From Botryosphaeria dothidea (Eukaryota; Ascomycota; Dothideomycetes; Botryosphaeriales; Botryosphaeriaceae): DNA of 64,000 nt. The stretch lies in assembly GCA_011503125.2 (NCBI GenBank), contig WWBZ02000040.1, forward strand, positions 1,984,001 through 2,048,000, written 5' to 3'. Position 1 is the first letter of the stretch, and each line of letters begins with the position of its first letter. Shown here in pieces: positions 44,333 to 54,909 of this stretch. Under the pieces are notes generated by a model. That model was not told the origin of the DNA and did no database searches. It saw only the letters and a program-made list of their open reading frames with translations. The position numbers were made by a program, and so were the translations under genes.

Positions 44333-45232
44333 TTACATGCGCAGACAACTCGTCTCATCGTGAGCTCTCTTGCATTCCAGTCCACAGACTCTTGCTGCGC
44401 ACTTTAGACACTTGATCCTGCCCCAATATCCGCATATCTCGCAAAACTGTCGCCGTGGTGGGCCTTCTGGGTCGGGAGGCGCAATTCTTGCAGCACCATA
44501 CGGTAACGGTGGTTGTGCAAACAAGGCCTGTATAGCCTGTGTCGAAGGAGCTGCAGGCAAAATGGGACGAAGCAATATATCCTCTTCAACTGGCGGGGCG
44601 TCTGGAAGGTCTGCGCTCATCGCAGGCTGGGCAGTCGGAGATGGAGCAGCAGTATTGGTCGCTGATGCTGCGGCCTGTGCAGATGGAGTAGCAGGACTGG
44701 AGGGTACAGCAGTCGAGCCACTGCGTTTCGTCCGCGATGCGAGAATCTTTTTCGAGCGACTACTTTGAGCAGCTGAGGGGCCGGCGATAGAGCTGGGTGC
44801 AGGACTCGCCACTGCCGTCTGCGCAGCTGAAGAGTGACCACCAGGTCCTCCAGCCTGACGCTGTGCATTCAGAGCCTCCTCGTCGGCTAGCCAATGCGCA
44901 AAAGTGCGGCCGCTCTGCAGGATTTTGCGCACGGCGGGCGTCATCTTCCCCCCTGCCTTTTCCCGCGGTGTAGAGCCCCCTTCCTTTGGTTTTGCCGGCA
45001 GTGTAATCTCCTTCTGGTTATCGCGGTCGAGCTCGGTAACGCGTTTGTGTAGGGCTGTCTGTTGGCGGGCACTGAGGTCATGAGTGCCGCCAACATCCTG
45101 GCGGGCGGTGCGCTTGCGGCCTGTCGGATTGATAGCTGCTTTGCTCGGGTCGTAGCCCGTGTCGGGCACGTAGGCCCAGCCAGGGGCCGGAGCAGCGCCG
45201 CTGGTAATGGGAATGACTTCGATGTGCGGCAT
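44333..45232 (-). CDS. VPS71: HIT-type zinc-finger protein, Vps71/Swc6-like
   Basis: Probable subunit of the SWR1 chromatin-remodelling complex, which installs histone H2A.Z. Single exon, 299 aa from ATG 45232 (MPHIEVIPITSGAAPAPGWA). The C-terminal zf-HIT finger is complete: CEICGYWGRIKCLKCAARVC then GLECKRAHDETSC, giving the eight zinc ligands. A conserved segment RKILQSGRTFAHWLADEEAL is typical of Vps71/ZNHIT1 fungal homologues, and the middle is A/S/P-rich. Another 24 residues in frame upstream look unconserved. Other HIT-finger proteins exist, so subunit identity is less sure than the domain. Confidence 0.82.
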   Translation of the reverse strand: MPHIEVIPITSGAAPAPGWAYVPDTGYDPSKAAINPTGRKRTARQDVGGTHDLSARQQTALHKRVTELDRDNQKEITLPAKPKEGGSTPREKAGGKMTPAVRKILQSGRTFAHWLADEEALNAQRQAGGPGGHSSAAQTAVASPAPSSIAGPSAAQSSRSKKILASRTKRSGSTAVPSSPATPSAQAAASATNTAAPSPTAQPAMSADLPDAPPVEEDILLRPILPAAPSTQAIQALFAQPPLPYGAARIAPPDPEGPPRRQFCEICGYWGRIKCLKCAARVCGLECKRAHDETSCLRM

Positions 45233-45558
45233 CTCGGTGAGAGGGTGGCGAAAGGGTTGTGGCGCCGTTGACCGAGATGGGAGTGAGACTCTCTGTCGGC
45301 TCACTTGCTGTGTTGGGCGACCTGCTCTAGCTGCCGATCGGGGGGTTTTTTTTGCGGGGAAGCGACTGACTGATGAGCAGGGGACCAGACCTCGACCTCT
45401 CTAACGTCATCAATCACCATTGACATATCCTCACATACGCCCGAGCCACTCTTCCGCTCGACCGCAGGAGCTGCTACTTCTGGAGCGTGGTTAACTATCA
45501 TGTCCGCTCGTTGAATTCCGGTCCAGGCTTCATTTCCTCCCCAACTACCAACACGATC
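45233..45558. promoter_or_regulatory. shared divergent promoter, VPS71 / thioesterase
   Basis: 326 bases between outward-facing starts; must serve both genes. No specific site claimed. Confidence 0.5.
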
Positions 45559-46355
45559 ATGGCGCCAGAACGCGATCCTCCAATAGTGAAGTCTGCAAAG
45601 TCCCCACCATCTGACCGTGCTCATTCGGCTGTCTTCATCTATCTACACGGCCTGGGTGACGATGCCGGAGGTTGAAAGTATGTCACCATTTCTTTCCCGA
45701 GATATGGTACTTGAAACTTAATTTACACCCAGACATCGGCGACCAGTTCCAAGCTGCAAATAAGTTGCCTTACATGCAGTGGATCTTCCCAAATGCTCTC
45801 GAGAACCGGGATGCTATGCAGCGCGCCTGGTATACACCTACGCCACTGAGCCCATTTCCTTCTCAACGCCCTGAGCTCGACGACCCAGAAGACGAAGACG
45901 GGCTCAAGCAGAGCGTGGAATATATCGAGAGTCTGATCGATGACCTCGTCGATCGTGATATCCCGCCGAATCGAATTGTAATAGGCGGTTTCTCGCAAGG
46001 TTGTGCCGTCACCCTATTGGCTGGCCTGATGTCCAGCCGATTTGCCGGCAAAGTCGCAGGAGTCGCAGGGCTCATGGGATATTTACCCCTAGCAGACAAG
46101 ATTCAGAGACTGAGGAGTGAGGCAGGGCTTGCGGAGAGCGTGGGTGACGTGCCAACTTTTCTGGCCAGAGGCAAAAAAGACATGCTTGTCCCAAGGAGAT
46201 ATTTGACGATTGCCCAACAAAAGCTAATTGAATTGGGACTGAAGGACACAGCGCTTGAAGTGCACGAATATGACGGGCTAGGCCACACCATCCATGCCCC
46301 AGTCATCAGAGATCTTTGTGCGTGGTTGGAGAAGATTGTCCCCGGTTTGGAATAA
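45559..46355 (+). CDS. Acyl-protein thioesterase 1 (alpha/beta hydrolase)
   Basis: Removes palmitate from S-acylated proteins in the cytosol; carboxylesterase/phospholipase family. Best model: exons 45559..45670 and 45733..46355, 244 aa. Motifs: AVFIYLHGLGDDAG (oxyanion side), KLPYMQWIFPNA, nucleophile GGFSQGCAVTLLAG, ARGKKDMLVP with the acid Asp, and DGLGHTIHAPVIRDL with the catalytic His. The exon 1 end is awkward: relatives read GDDA-x-GW followed by a few residues before the DQF block, whereas the only phase-compatible donor (GTTGAA at 45671) drops them. The stronger-looking donor GTATGT at 45678 would leave an in-frame TGA (45673-45675) and the wrong phase. The catalytic triad is intact, so I call it functional with an uncertain junction. 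Confidence 0.87.
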
Positions 46356-46644
46356 CGCTGAACACTGATGAAATGTGGCGAGGAGATTCTGACGACTTGT
46401 CGTGTAGCTAATTTTTGCAGGAGCACCGAGACTTCAAATCACTTCATGTCAAGACCCACATGGGACTGCGATTCACATAGGACATCTTAGCTCAAAGCTT
46501 CGTAATATTTCGTAAACCCCGCATGCAATGCTCACCATGCTTTCAGCTATCACCGTGCCGGAATTCGATATACTACAAGGTTCTATTGCCGATGCGCCCA
46601 AAGACGCCACACCATCCCGAGTGACGTGCCAGTCCAAGATGAAA

Positions 46645-48128
46645 TTATTTGTAAAAATCGAACTTGTCACCCTCGTTGCCCTGTCCCTTGACTTGAGAGG
46701 AATATGCGTCCTCTAGGTCTGACTGAATGATATGGTATCTGTTTTTTCGCACCGCACGGAGGCCAGCCTCCTGCATGATGGCAGCAATGATGGCACCAGA
46801 CAGAGGGTCGTTGCGGACGATGAGGGAATCAAGGTCGACTTCGGGTGAAAGGCTCATCTTCGAGGCAATTGTAGAGAAGATGAGACGTCTTTCGCGGCGG
46901 TCCCGAAGCGAAGGGAACTCGATCTTTCGGTCAAGACGACCAGGGCGGAGTAGAGCCGGATCAAGAGTATCCGCACGGTTGGTGGCCATGATGACCTTGA
47001 CGTTGCTCGTCTGATCGAAGCCGTCCATCTGGTTGAGCAACTCCAGTAGAATACGCTGGACTTCTCTGTCCGCGCCAGTCTGGGCATCGAAACGCTTCGT
47101 GGCGATAGCGTCAATCTCGTCGATGAAGATAATCGAAGGCGAGTTCTCGCGAGCCATACGGAAGACATCGCGGACCATGCGAGGCCCTTCACCGAGATAC
47201 TTCTGAACAAACTCGGAGCCAACGACACGAATGAATGAGGCGGTGGTACTGTTGGCAACGGCCTTAACAAGCATGGTCTTTCCAGTACCCGGGGGGCCGT
47301 AGAGGAGGACACCACGGGGAGGATCGATACCTGCACCTCCTGTTAGCCTAAATTCCTCCCAGAACTGCCGCGATGGTGGAATCCATACCAATCTGCTTGT
47401 AGAGATCGAAGTGTGTAAGGGGAAGCTCAACAGCTTCTCTAATCTCCTGCTTCTGCATGTCCAGGCCACCAACATCGGCGTATGTGACGTCGGGCTTCTC
47501 ATCCGTACCCAGCATTGCAATGGAAGAGTCGGCCTCCGGAGGTAGGATGTCTACCAGCGCGTTCGAATGCCTGTGGAGGGCAACGGATGACGAGGGCTTG
47601 AGGAGTTCGCGATCGAGGGTGGACAGGATACGGACCACATAGTTGGAGCCGGTGGACGACTGTACAATGCCGGTGCTAAAGAAAGTGTTACAAAATGTTA
47701 CCTGAGCGTGGGTGAAAGAGCACGTACTTCTGGTCTATGGCCTCCATAAACTGGCCGATGACAAGCGGCACGCTCTGGATGCGCTTGATCTCCTCCTGTG
47801 CGCGCACCAGCTCCCTCTTCAGACTCCTGACAAGACGTTAGACCAGGTTTAGACTCTGGGCCTTGTGGCACGGCAAACCTTTGCTCATCCTTGATGTACT
47901 CCTCCTGCAAGTGAATGTACCTGTTCCGCTATCAGTAAGCCTGGCTCTCGCCTTTCTTCATATCGCAACGTACTCGAGTTGTCTCTGCAGCTTCTTGAAT
48001 GTGAAATACTGGTCGCTGCTCTCAGATGCGACGCCCTCCAGCGAGTCGACGAAAGGTATGGACGAGGCAAGCTGCTTCTTGTGAGGTGCCACCTGGTTGG
48101 CCGGGTTCTCAACGGCGGCGTCGGCCAT
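46645..48128 (-). CDS. RPT3: 26S proteasome regulatory ATPase Rpt3 (subunit 6B)
   Basis: AAA+ ATPase of the 19S base ring that unfolds ubiquitinated substrates and feeds them to the 20S core. Five exons, 48128..47974, 47920..47879, 47826..47728, 47675..47389 and 47330..46645, 422 aa, the usual length. N-terminal coiled coil ([20 protein letters not shown]), OB segment, then [20 protein letters not shown]. Walker A is [16 protein letters not shown], Walker [15 protein letters not shown], and the arginine-finger region ends [13 protein letters not shown]. The C-terminus FDFYK keeps the hydrophobic-Tyr-any motif that docks into the 20S alpha ring. Exon 2 is only 42 bases. Sequence identity to Rpt3 rather than Rpt1-6 paralogues is clear from [18 protein letters not shown]. 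Confidence 0.98.
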
Positions 48129-48422
48129 GGCGGAGACGTTTCCTGAGGGATGCGGGCTGTCGGAGTGTCTGCTGCGAGTCAGAAGTCGAAGGATGCGCAG
48201 TGCGGGCGAAATGAGCAGGATGCGACGCAGATGCCGGAGGCAAACGGTGGTGATGGCGGGTGGTTAGAGCTTCGGTTCACAGCTGTTCGTGCTGATGTAA
48301 CTCGCAGCTGCCGCGACGGATAGCATCACGTGGTCGCCAAGAACCTCGGACATCCGACGGTAAAGACTTTCGAAACCCACGCCGACAACATCACAACATT
48401 ATCTTCCCCATAGTGAACTAGA

Positions 48423-48444
48423 GCATTTGTCCGGATGCAAATGT
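48423..48444. repeat. solo arm of the palindromic element family
   Basis: 22 bases, starting GCATTTGTCCGG, match 30307-30328 with three differences, all C-to-T or G-to-A transitions. It covers the inner arm and start of the loop of the intact copy; no partner arm is found downstream. Confidence 0.5.
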
Positions 48445-48772
48445 AATTCCATGGCATAAACACTCATATATGGATGAACATCACAAATCGCATGATAGTG
48501 TCACATCATACTACTGTGGTATCAGCCTCATACTCCGCAGTCGCTCTCAAAGTTATGCCAACGCCGGCATCAGCATGCCTGGCGCTTACTTGGATCTTCC
48601 AAAAACACGCAACCTCTTCTTCACACCTCCACACCACCTTCTCCGTCCGCCGACTCTGTTTTCGCCTCGTCTTCTTGCTTTACATGTTGTTACCCAGCGT
48701 CTGATGAGCCCCGCTTGCACTGTCATTTGTGCTCCAAGCACCATCGCACCACCCCTACATTCACTTCTACTA

Positions 48773-48847
48773 TGGGGAGCTGAAGCATTCGTCCGGGTAG
48801 CTTTGGCACACAGATAACGACACACTTTCATCCGGACGATTGCTTCA
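48773..48847. mobile_element. MITE-like palindromic element, degenerate copy
   Basis: Inner arms 48781-48796 and 48832-48847 pair with one mismatch over 16 bases. The outer left arm begins TGGGGAG like the copy at 30295. The loop is 33 bases, the same as in the intact copy, and aligns to the reverse complement of that loop at both ends (TAGCTTTG on the left, ACACTT on the right). This makes common origin much likelier than chance. Confidence 0.6.
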
Positions 48848-48911
48848 TCTTTCTGTAGAGTAGTATTTGTCAAAAGCAGTTCCCATTGATTGCCAGCTGC
48901 CGCATCCCTCT

Positions 48912-48949
48912 GTACATACATACATACATACATACATACATACATACAT
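48912..48949. repeat. (TACA)n microsatellite
   Basis: About nine tandem TACA units, 65 bases beyond the degenerate palindromic element. Simple repeat. Confidence 0.9.
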
Positions 48950-50505
48950 GTGTGCCTGATTTGGTCGCCAGAGGTTGTCGCAGCCGACAATCACCGTGAC
49001 TGAGGACAGACCGGACACCCTGCAGAGGATGGACGCGAATACCGGAAGTTCGGAGCTCTTAAGGGTAGCTGCAGCAAGGAAATTCTCTGCGCCACTATCA
49101 ATTTTCCTGCTGGCTCGACGCGTCGAAGATATGCGTGTTGCAACCGTCCACGCTAGCCGTCGGCTGCAGTACCCACATATACGGGCAGTGATGGCGATCT
49201 TCCGGATCAACCTTCAGCACAGGCTCATGGCCTGTCTCAGCAACCGTCCTGTGCCCATGACGAGCGGTCCAGGGCGCGATTGCATTAAAGTGGTGCGTAA
49301 GCCAGCATCAACCTGACTCTGCGCGAAGCAGTCGCACATCCTGGAAGCGCGGCGCAGAATGGAGGAATGTCTTCACACGCGGGCCAACAAGACCACGGGC
49401 GATCGGGAAGCAGCAGCACGGCGGGACGAGAACGGCATACAGTGTTTGTCTGGGCCTTGTTTGTCTGGACCATGGTTAGGAGCAGGCGGTAGCATGTTTC
49501 ACGCCATTCATTGGAGGAAGCAGAGAGGCTTCCAAGGCCATGGGCAGCAGTGGGGAAACAGCACAGCGACCAGGGACGCACAATGGAGAGCAGCGGCAGC
49601 GGGTGCGGGATGAGGGCTGGCCAGCTGGCGGCGTAGCGGGCGTGGACGGAAGAAGGAGGTCTCTACGGACTGCTCGTCTGCAGCGGCGCCGAGAGTGCGG
49701 CCCCCTCCCTCAGGTTCGTCAGGCACAGGCACAGGCACAGGCCTGGGTGGTCTGGCGAGGTGAGGTCACCCGGATGGAGCGGGCATGTCAAGCCCAGCGG
49801 CTGCCCCAGGGCCTGATTCGCAGGCCGGCACTGGCAAAGCTTGTGTCACTGGCAGTCATTCATCAGCTCGGTCTGCGATGGCAGCGCATCTCACGTCTGC
49901 CCATGCGCATCCCTGCTTGCTCCTAGCCTTTTGGGGCTCTGCCCATTGTGCCTCCCGTGACCTCTAAATGCCTCGCACGCCTCTGCTCCCTCGCGCAAAA
50001 GGCCCTGCTTGCTGCTGTTCCCCTCCGTACTGCCCGTCCCCGTCGTGGCCGCTGCCCAAGCTCAGCAACGTCTTGAGGCGTGGCGCCGCTCGCTTACAGG
50101 ATGTCGACCGGGGCTTGGCCCGTTGGCCCCAGGGCCGCTCCTCAATCTCCATCAAGTCCCGATCAAGTCACGAACCACAAGCACGCCCATCCCCTCCGCG
50201 CGTTGAGACTTAGTAAGTGACACCTCCATCGCTCCCGCTTGCTCTGAGCTCCGCTGCACGACGCGCTGCCGGCCCCCCAACGCGCCGCGACGCCCCCCGC
50301 CCAGCCCTGTCGGACGCGAATGCGCTCACCGCATCCCGATCCGCTTATTTGTCGCGCGCGCGAGCGCCTCGTGGAGCCTGCGCTGGCTGTCATTTCGCGG
50401 AGCAAGACCCCCGGGCCTCCCTCGCGTCGCCGTTGATGCTGCTGATGGCCGAGTGCTGATGCCGTGTTGCCCTTGCCCAGGAAGACTGATGGACGCGTCC
50501 ACGCC

Positions 50506-53500
50506 ATGAACTTCGACGCCCTCCAAGCAAATAATGGCTACCTCGATTCCCAGAACTCGCTCATCGACCCGTCCATGTTCAATCCCAACAACATCGACCT
50601 GAACGCCTTCCAGAACGCCCAGCTCCAGCAGCAGCGCCTGCAGAACGGCAACGTGCGCAATGCCTCGCCCGCTGCCTTCCAGAACCCGGCCTACAACGTC
50701 AACCCCATCGTCCCCTCCAAGCGCCCGCGTCCCTCGGAGGATGCGCCCAGCGCCTCGCCGCGCCCAGCCCCCGGTAGCATGAGCCTTTCGCGATCGCAAA
50801 CTCCCCAGCAGATGTCCTTCGCGCCCGGCGCCTTCCAGGGCAACCAGCAGGGTCTCCAGGCACCTAACCCCTACCAGCACCTCCAGCAACAAGGCTCCTC
50901 CAACGCGACACCTTCGCCCACGATGCAGAATTCGCAGTTCCGACCGCCCCAGCAGGCCCACCGAATGAATACCATGTCCCCGAACCCGTTCCCGCAAGGC
51001 CAAAACATGGGCATGTCGCCAGCGCCCGACCAAAACAGTCGCGTCAACACGCCGCAGAACCCTGCCATGGCGCAGATGGCCGCCATGAACATGAACAACA
51101 TGAACAACATGAACAACATGAACAACATGAACATGATGCAAGGCTCACCCACTGGCCAGGGTTTCAACCAGAATTTCGGCATGAACCCAAGCATGTCGGC
51201 CGCTGGCTTCAACGGAACAATGCCCGTGCAGGGTGTCGCGCTATCCCAGAATCTTCAACAGCGCCAAGCCGACGCGCAGCGCATGTACCAGATGCGCCTT
51301 CAGCAGCAGCAACAACAAATCGCGGCTAGTAACCTAGCGCAGAGACAACAACAGGCGGGTGGCATGAACATGCTCGGGTCATCTGGTCAGCAAATGAACC
51401 CGGCAATGGCCATGGCAGGCGGCATGCGTCCGAATCAGGGAGGGATGCCAATGGTCAATCAGCAGAACAAGCAGCAGGAGGCCGCATTTCTCAACAACGT
51501 GCAGGCTTTGATGCAGGCGCAAGGTTTGCCATTCAATCCGCAGCCTGTGGTCTGTATGCGTCCTGTGAACCTCGTAACACTCTACACCACAGTCATGAGA
51601 CACAAGGGATCGAGATATGTCTCAAACAGCAACGGATGGCCGCAAATAGCAAACTACTTGGGTTTCCCCCCGCAGCAATTCCCGACGGCAGGACAAGAAC
51701 TCCGGATGGTATATGAGCAAAACTTGGGCGCGTATGAGCAGGCGTGGGTTGCTAAGCAGCAATCCAAACAAAGGCAACAAGGTCAAATGCCGGGAATGGG
51801 GGGACCCCCCCAGACTTCGCCGGTCAAATCGATGCCCGGCGGAGCACAAGATCTTAGAGCCCAGCAGCAACAGTACTTGCAAAGGCTTCAGAACACCCAG
51901 ATGCAGGCGCAACAGCAGCAGCAACCCATGGACCAGTCTACACCGATGCGAAATAATTCCATGCCTGCAGCGAACGGGTGGGCAACACCTCAACCTGATT
52001 CAAATGCCGCTTCACAACAAGATGCTATGGGGCCGCATCGGAAGAGTATGAGTCGACAGTTGGAGTCTACACCGCAACCGCAGCAGGGCGGCTCGATCAT
52101 CACACCGTCTCCCGGTCCCGGTGAGAAACCACTCGAATCCATGCCCAAGCCAGGATCAACCGAGGTACCAGCTGTAAACGGAACAGCTGCGCCAGTTGAT
52201 ACCAAGATTGTTTTGAGTTCTGAGTACAAACCGAAAGTTCGCGCGCTCATGGATACCCATGGCGGAATCATGGTGGACGCGCATGGAAACGTGGGCGAAA
52301 AGATCGCCAAGCTTAAGCCTGATGTCCCCGGCGTAGAAGAGATGGGTGTTATTGACATGCGCGCAATCGGCTTGTCCCTTCAATCCGGAATTAACCGCGA
52401 AGTTCGTTTCGCGCTGGATATCTTGGTTCGCCTTTCGCATGACCCTCGGTTACATCTTGAGCTGGAGAAATGCGAGGACCTGATGGACGCAATCATAGAC
52501 TGTGCCGAGGATCAGGTCGACGCTCTTTCAGAGGATGCTGCTGAGGTTTCAGACATTCTTGATCTGACATCGTACGAGGATGTAATACGGAATTCACGCA
52601 TGGAGCTGGAATCACTACAACAAGACCCAGAATATGGGACCCAGGCATACGAGCTCGACCGCTCTGCTGATCGTCTAATTGCCGTCACCACTATCCTCCG
52701 CAATCTGTCGTTCTTCGAGTCCAACCACGCCCTGCTATCGAGCCCAGTGGTTATCAAATTCGTCTCAAACACCATTCGTCTGCTTGGTACTCGTATTATG
52801 CTTCTGCGGAACAACGTCAACACCGTCGATTTCATGAAAGACATAATAACGTTCCTCTCCAACACCTCCGACAAAATCGAGTTGCCATCTCGAGATGATG
52901 CATATAACATCCTATGCTTCCTCCTTGCATTTGCCCCTACCCCTGCTCCCAACAACGGCTCTACCATCCGATTTACTCCGTACAATCCCGCGATACATCG
53001 CTATCTCCCGCCCGCAATAGATTGTCTCGCCAAACTTCTGGCCCGTGACGATCCGAATCGTGCCTTCTACCGGCAGCTATTCTTGGCTGATGCAACTTCA
53101 ACACCGCCCTACGACTTGTTGACCCGGTCCTTCGGACTCGCAATATCAGTGGTCCCCGAACGAGGCCGGGGAGCCGAGCCGCGGATCGCCGAGGCACGCA
53201 AGCCGTATCTCACTCAGGGTATGCTGGCAGCCGACATACTTGCTGGTTTGTGTCCGGGCTCCGATTCTGGAGTTGCACGGTCATGGCTCGAGGCAGAAGA
53301 CGGGTGGGCCAAGACACTTGTTTGGTTGTCTGGAATTTTGGCGATGGAGCGTCAACCGCAGCCACCGCCGCCGCCTGGTCGCGGTATGCAGAGACCGCCA
53401 CTGGAGCAAATAGATGTTGGTTTTGGCCTCATCACGCATCGTGCCTTGGCCATGTTGCGTAAATTGGGAGAAAAGGCACAGAGCGAGGACGAAGCTCGTG

Positions 53501-53622
53501 AGAAGCGCCTTTCTGTGGATTCATTACCGAAAGACGAAGTTCTGCTCGGCGCTCTGTGCATGCAAAGCATGGATAGCGTGGCGCTCAAGAAATTGTGCTC
53601 TTTTGCAGAGTTGAAGGGATGA
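50506..53622 (+). CDS. SWI1: SWI/SNF subunit Swi1-like, ARID domain
   Basis: ARID-containing subunit of the SWI/SNF chromatin remodeller; binds DNA and activators in the nucleus. Single exon, 1038 aa from ATG 50506 (MNFDALQANNGYLDSQNSLI). Residues ~1-320 are Q/N/M/P-rich and disordered, including a run of Met-Asn-Asn triplets coded by a 9-base tandem repeat. The ARID is at ~325-415: AFLNNVQALMQAQGLPFNPQ, VNLVTLYTTVMRHKGSRYVS, NGWPQIANYLGFPPQQFPTA. After another Q-rich linker the C-terminal half (~aa 570 on) is a helical, armadillo-like region with RAIGLSLQSGINREVRFALD, matching fungal Swi1 homologues. An upstream in-frame extension of 14 codons to 50464 lacks an ATG. Confident. Confidence 0.93.
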   Translation: MNFDALQANNGYLDSQNSLIDPSMFNPNNIDLNAFQNAQLQQQRLQNGNVRNASPAAFQNPAYNVNPIVPSKRPRPSEDAPSASPRPAPGSMSLSRSQTPQQMSFAPGAFQGNQQGLQAPNPYQHLQQQGSSNATPSPTMQNSQFRPPQQAHRMNTMSPNPFPQGQNMGMSPAPDQNSRVNTPQNPAMAQMAAMNMNNMNNMNNMNNMNMMQGSPTGQGFNQNFGMNPSMSAAGFNGTMPVQGVALSQNLQQRQADAQRMYQMRLQQQQQQIAASNLAQRQQQAGGMNMLGSSGQQMNPAMAMAGGMRPNQGGMPMVNQQNKQQEAAFLNNVQALMQAQGLPFNPQPVVCMRPVNLVTLYTTVMRHKGSRYVSNSNGWPQIANYLGFPPQQFPTAGQELRMVYEQNLGAYEQAWVAKQQSKQRQQGQMPGMGGPPQTSPVKSMPGGAQDLRAQQQQYLQRLQNTQMQAQQQQQPMDQSTPMRNNSMPAANGWATPQPDSNAASQQDAMGPHRKSMSRQLESTPQPQQGGSIITPSPGPGEKPLESMPKPGSTEVPAVNGTAAPVDTKIVLSSEYKPKVRALMDTHGGIMVDAHGNVGEKIAKLKPDVPGVEEMGVIDMRAIGLSLQSGINREVRFALDILVRLSHDPRLHLELEKCEDLMDAIIDCAEDQVDALSEDAAEVSDILDLTSYEDVIRNSRMELESLQQDPEYGTQAYELDRSADRLIAVTTILRNLSFFESNHALLSSPVVIKFVSNTIRLLGTRIMLLRNNVNTVDFMKDIITFLSNTSDKIELPSRDDAYNILCFLLAFAPTPAPNNGSTIRFTPYNPAIHRYLPPAIDCLAKLLARDDPNRAFYRQLFLADATSTPPYDLLTRSFGLAISVVPERGRGAEPRIAEARKPYLTQGMLAADILAGLCPGSDSGVARSWLEAEDGWAKTLVWLSGILAMERQPQPPPPPGRGMQRPPLEQIDVGFGLITHRALAMLRKLGEKAQSEDEAREKRLSVDSLPKDEVLLGALCMQSMDSVALKKLCSFAELKG
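51091..51126 (+). repeat. 9-base coding minisatellite (ATGAACAAC)x4
   Basis: Four perfect ATGAACAAC units inside SWI1, flanked by partial ATGAAC units, coding Met-Asn-Asn repeats. Confidence 0.95.
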
Positions 53623-54909
53623 AATAAAACGCATGACAAGGACCTGGGCCGAAATGGAAATGTCCAGCCGGATCCGCAATAGGAAGAAGGGGTGCCTGGA
53701 GGTGTCTTTGGAATTGCCGGTCGATTATTTGGTTGGATGGTTCCTATGATGGGGGGGTTTTACAGTCTGGGCAGGCATGAAGGTTGGCTATGCAGGTGCG
53801 CGCTCTGCGTCGAGCGGGAGTAGGGCCGAGTCGAGTGGTGCGGTGATGAAGTGAGGCTAGAGAACAGGTTGAAGACCAGTCACATCTTCACCTTCCCTCT
53901 AGCTCTCATTTCACCTATACATTCTGGGTCCGTTGTTTTTATTGCTTGATCGATTTGGCCTTAGGTATTTTTCCATCCTTACATCTCTTCCTCCTTGGTC
54001 CATCTATTCTTTCTCTGTCTCAATCCGTCGCAGAGAACGCACCATCTATGATGTAAAAAAGAGTAAAAGATGATGGTCTGATCTATATCTTCTTTGACGA
54101 GACAGACGAGGAAACAACAGCCATGCAAGTAAATGCAGTTCTCAGTTTAGATCTTTGGGTTGGACAGTCTTGGGAGGCTCCATGTGATGCGGGCTTGACG
54201 TCTTTTAAGCGTTGCAAGAGCGACAAGCACGGCCCGCGGGTTTCGCTTTATCGTTTACGCAGGCTTTTATGAGGATGAGGAATGGTTGATTATCTGGATA
54301 TTACTAGTGATGATACTTACGGAGGCAAAATCTGTGAAATTTTCAGAACAAGCAGCGGACAAAACAGTTCTATCCATTTGCTTGGTTCTACCTGCTCCCA
54401 ATGTTATGAGAATACGTCATCTATTTTGCGACCGGGTATTCTAATTGATCTCTTGGTCTGCTTCCCGCGTATACCGGCGCCGAGATGTCGCTGGCCTGAA
54501 AGGCTGCTATCAGATCTCTAGACCCACAGGACTTTCGTTCATCACTTCGCGCCCAAACGGCTACCACTCGGCCGCAGATGGAAAGCAGCTCACCCTTCGG
54601 CCATTCTACTACCAGCCCAGACCCATGGCCATTTTCTCAAGTCAGGTCTGCACCATGATTCCGGTTGCTATACTTGCGAAAACACCTTCGCATGAAGGGC
54701 TTGTGCATATGCTCTCCCGCCAACTGGAATGTAGTCTTTGATCCATTGCTTGTAATCTCGGTGACATTCCTCCTTGTAAGGTGGGAAGAATCACATCGTC
54801 ACGTAAATAGCAGGCATGGAGGGCGCGGAACCTTGACACCGGTGCTTGAGGCATCACAGGCAGCTGCTTCTAATTATCTCTTTCCGAGGAATCGCAAAGC
54901 CGGCAAAGT
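53623..54909. other. intergenic, converging 3' ends
   Basis: 1.3 kb between the convergent SWI1 and RING genes. A/T-richer with T-runs; frames around 54282-54740 on the plus strand are short and unrecognised. Confidence 0.5.

Larger units (their letters stand above)
48129..50505. other. 2.4 kb gene-less stretch
   Basis: Between RPT3 and SWI1 (divergent). Contains two members of the palindromic repeat family and a 4-base microsatellite, annotated separately. The last few hundred bases have a GTAAGT-like donor near 50213 and a CCCAG acceptor near 50480, which may be a 5' UTR intron of SWI1. Nothing else recognised. Confidence 0.5.
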
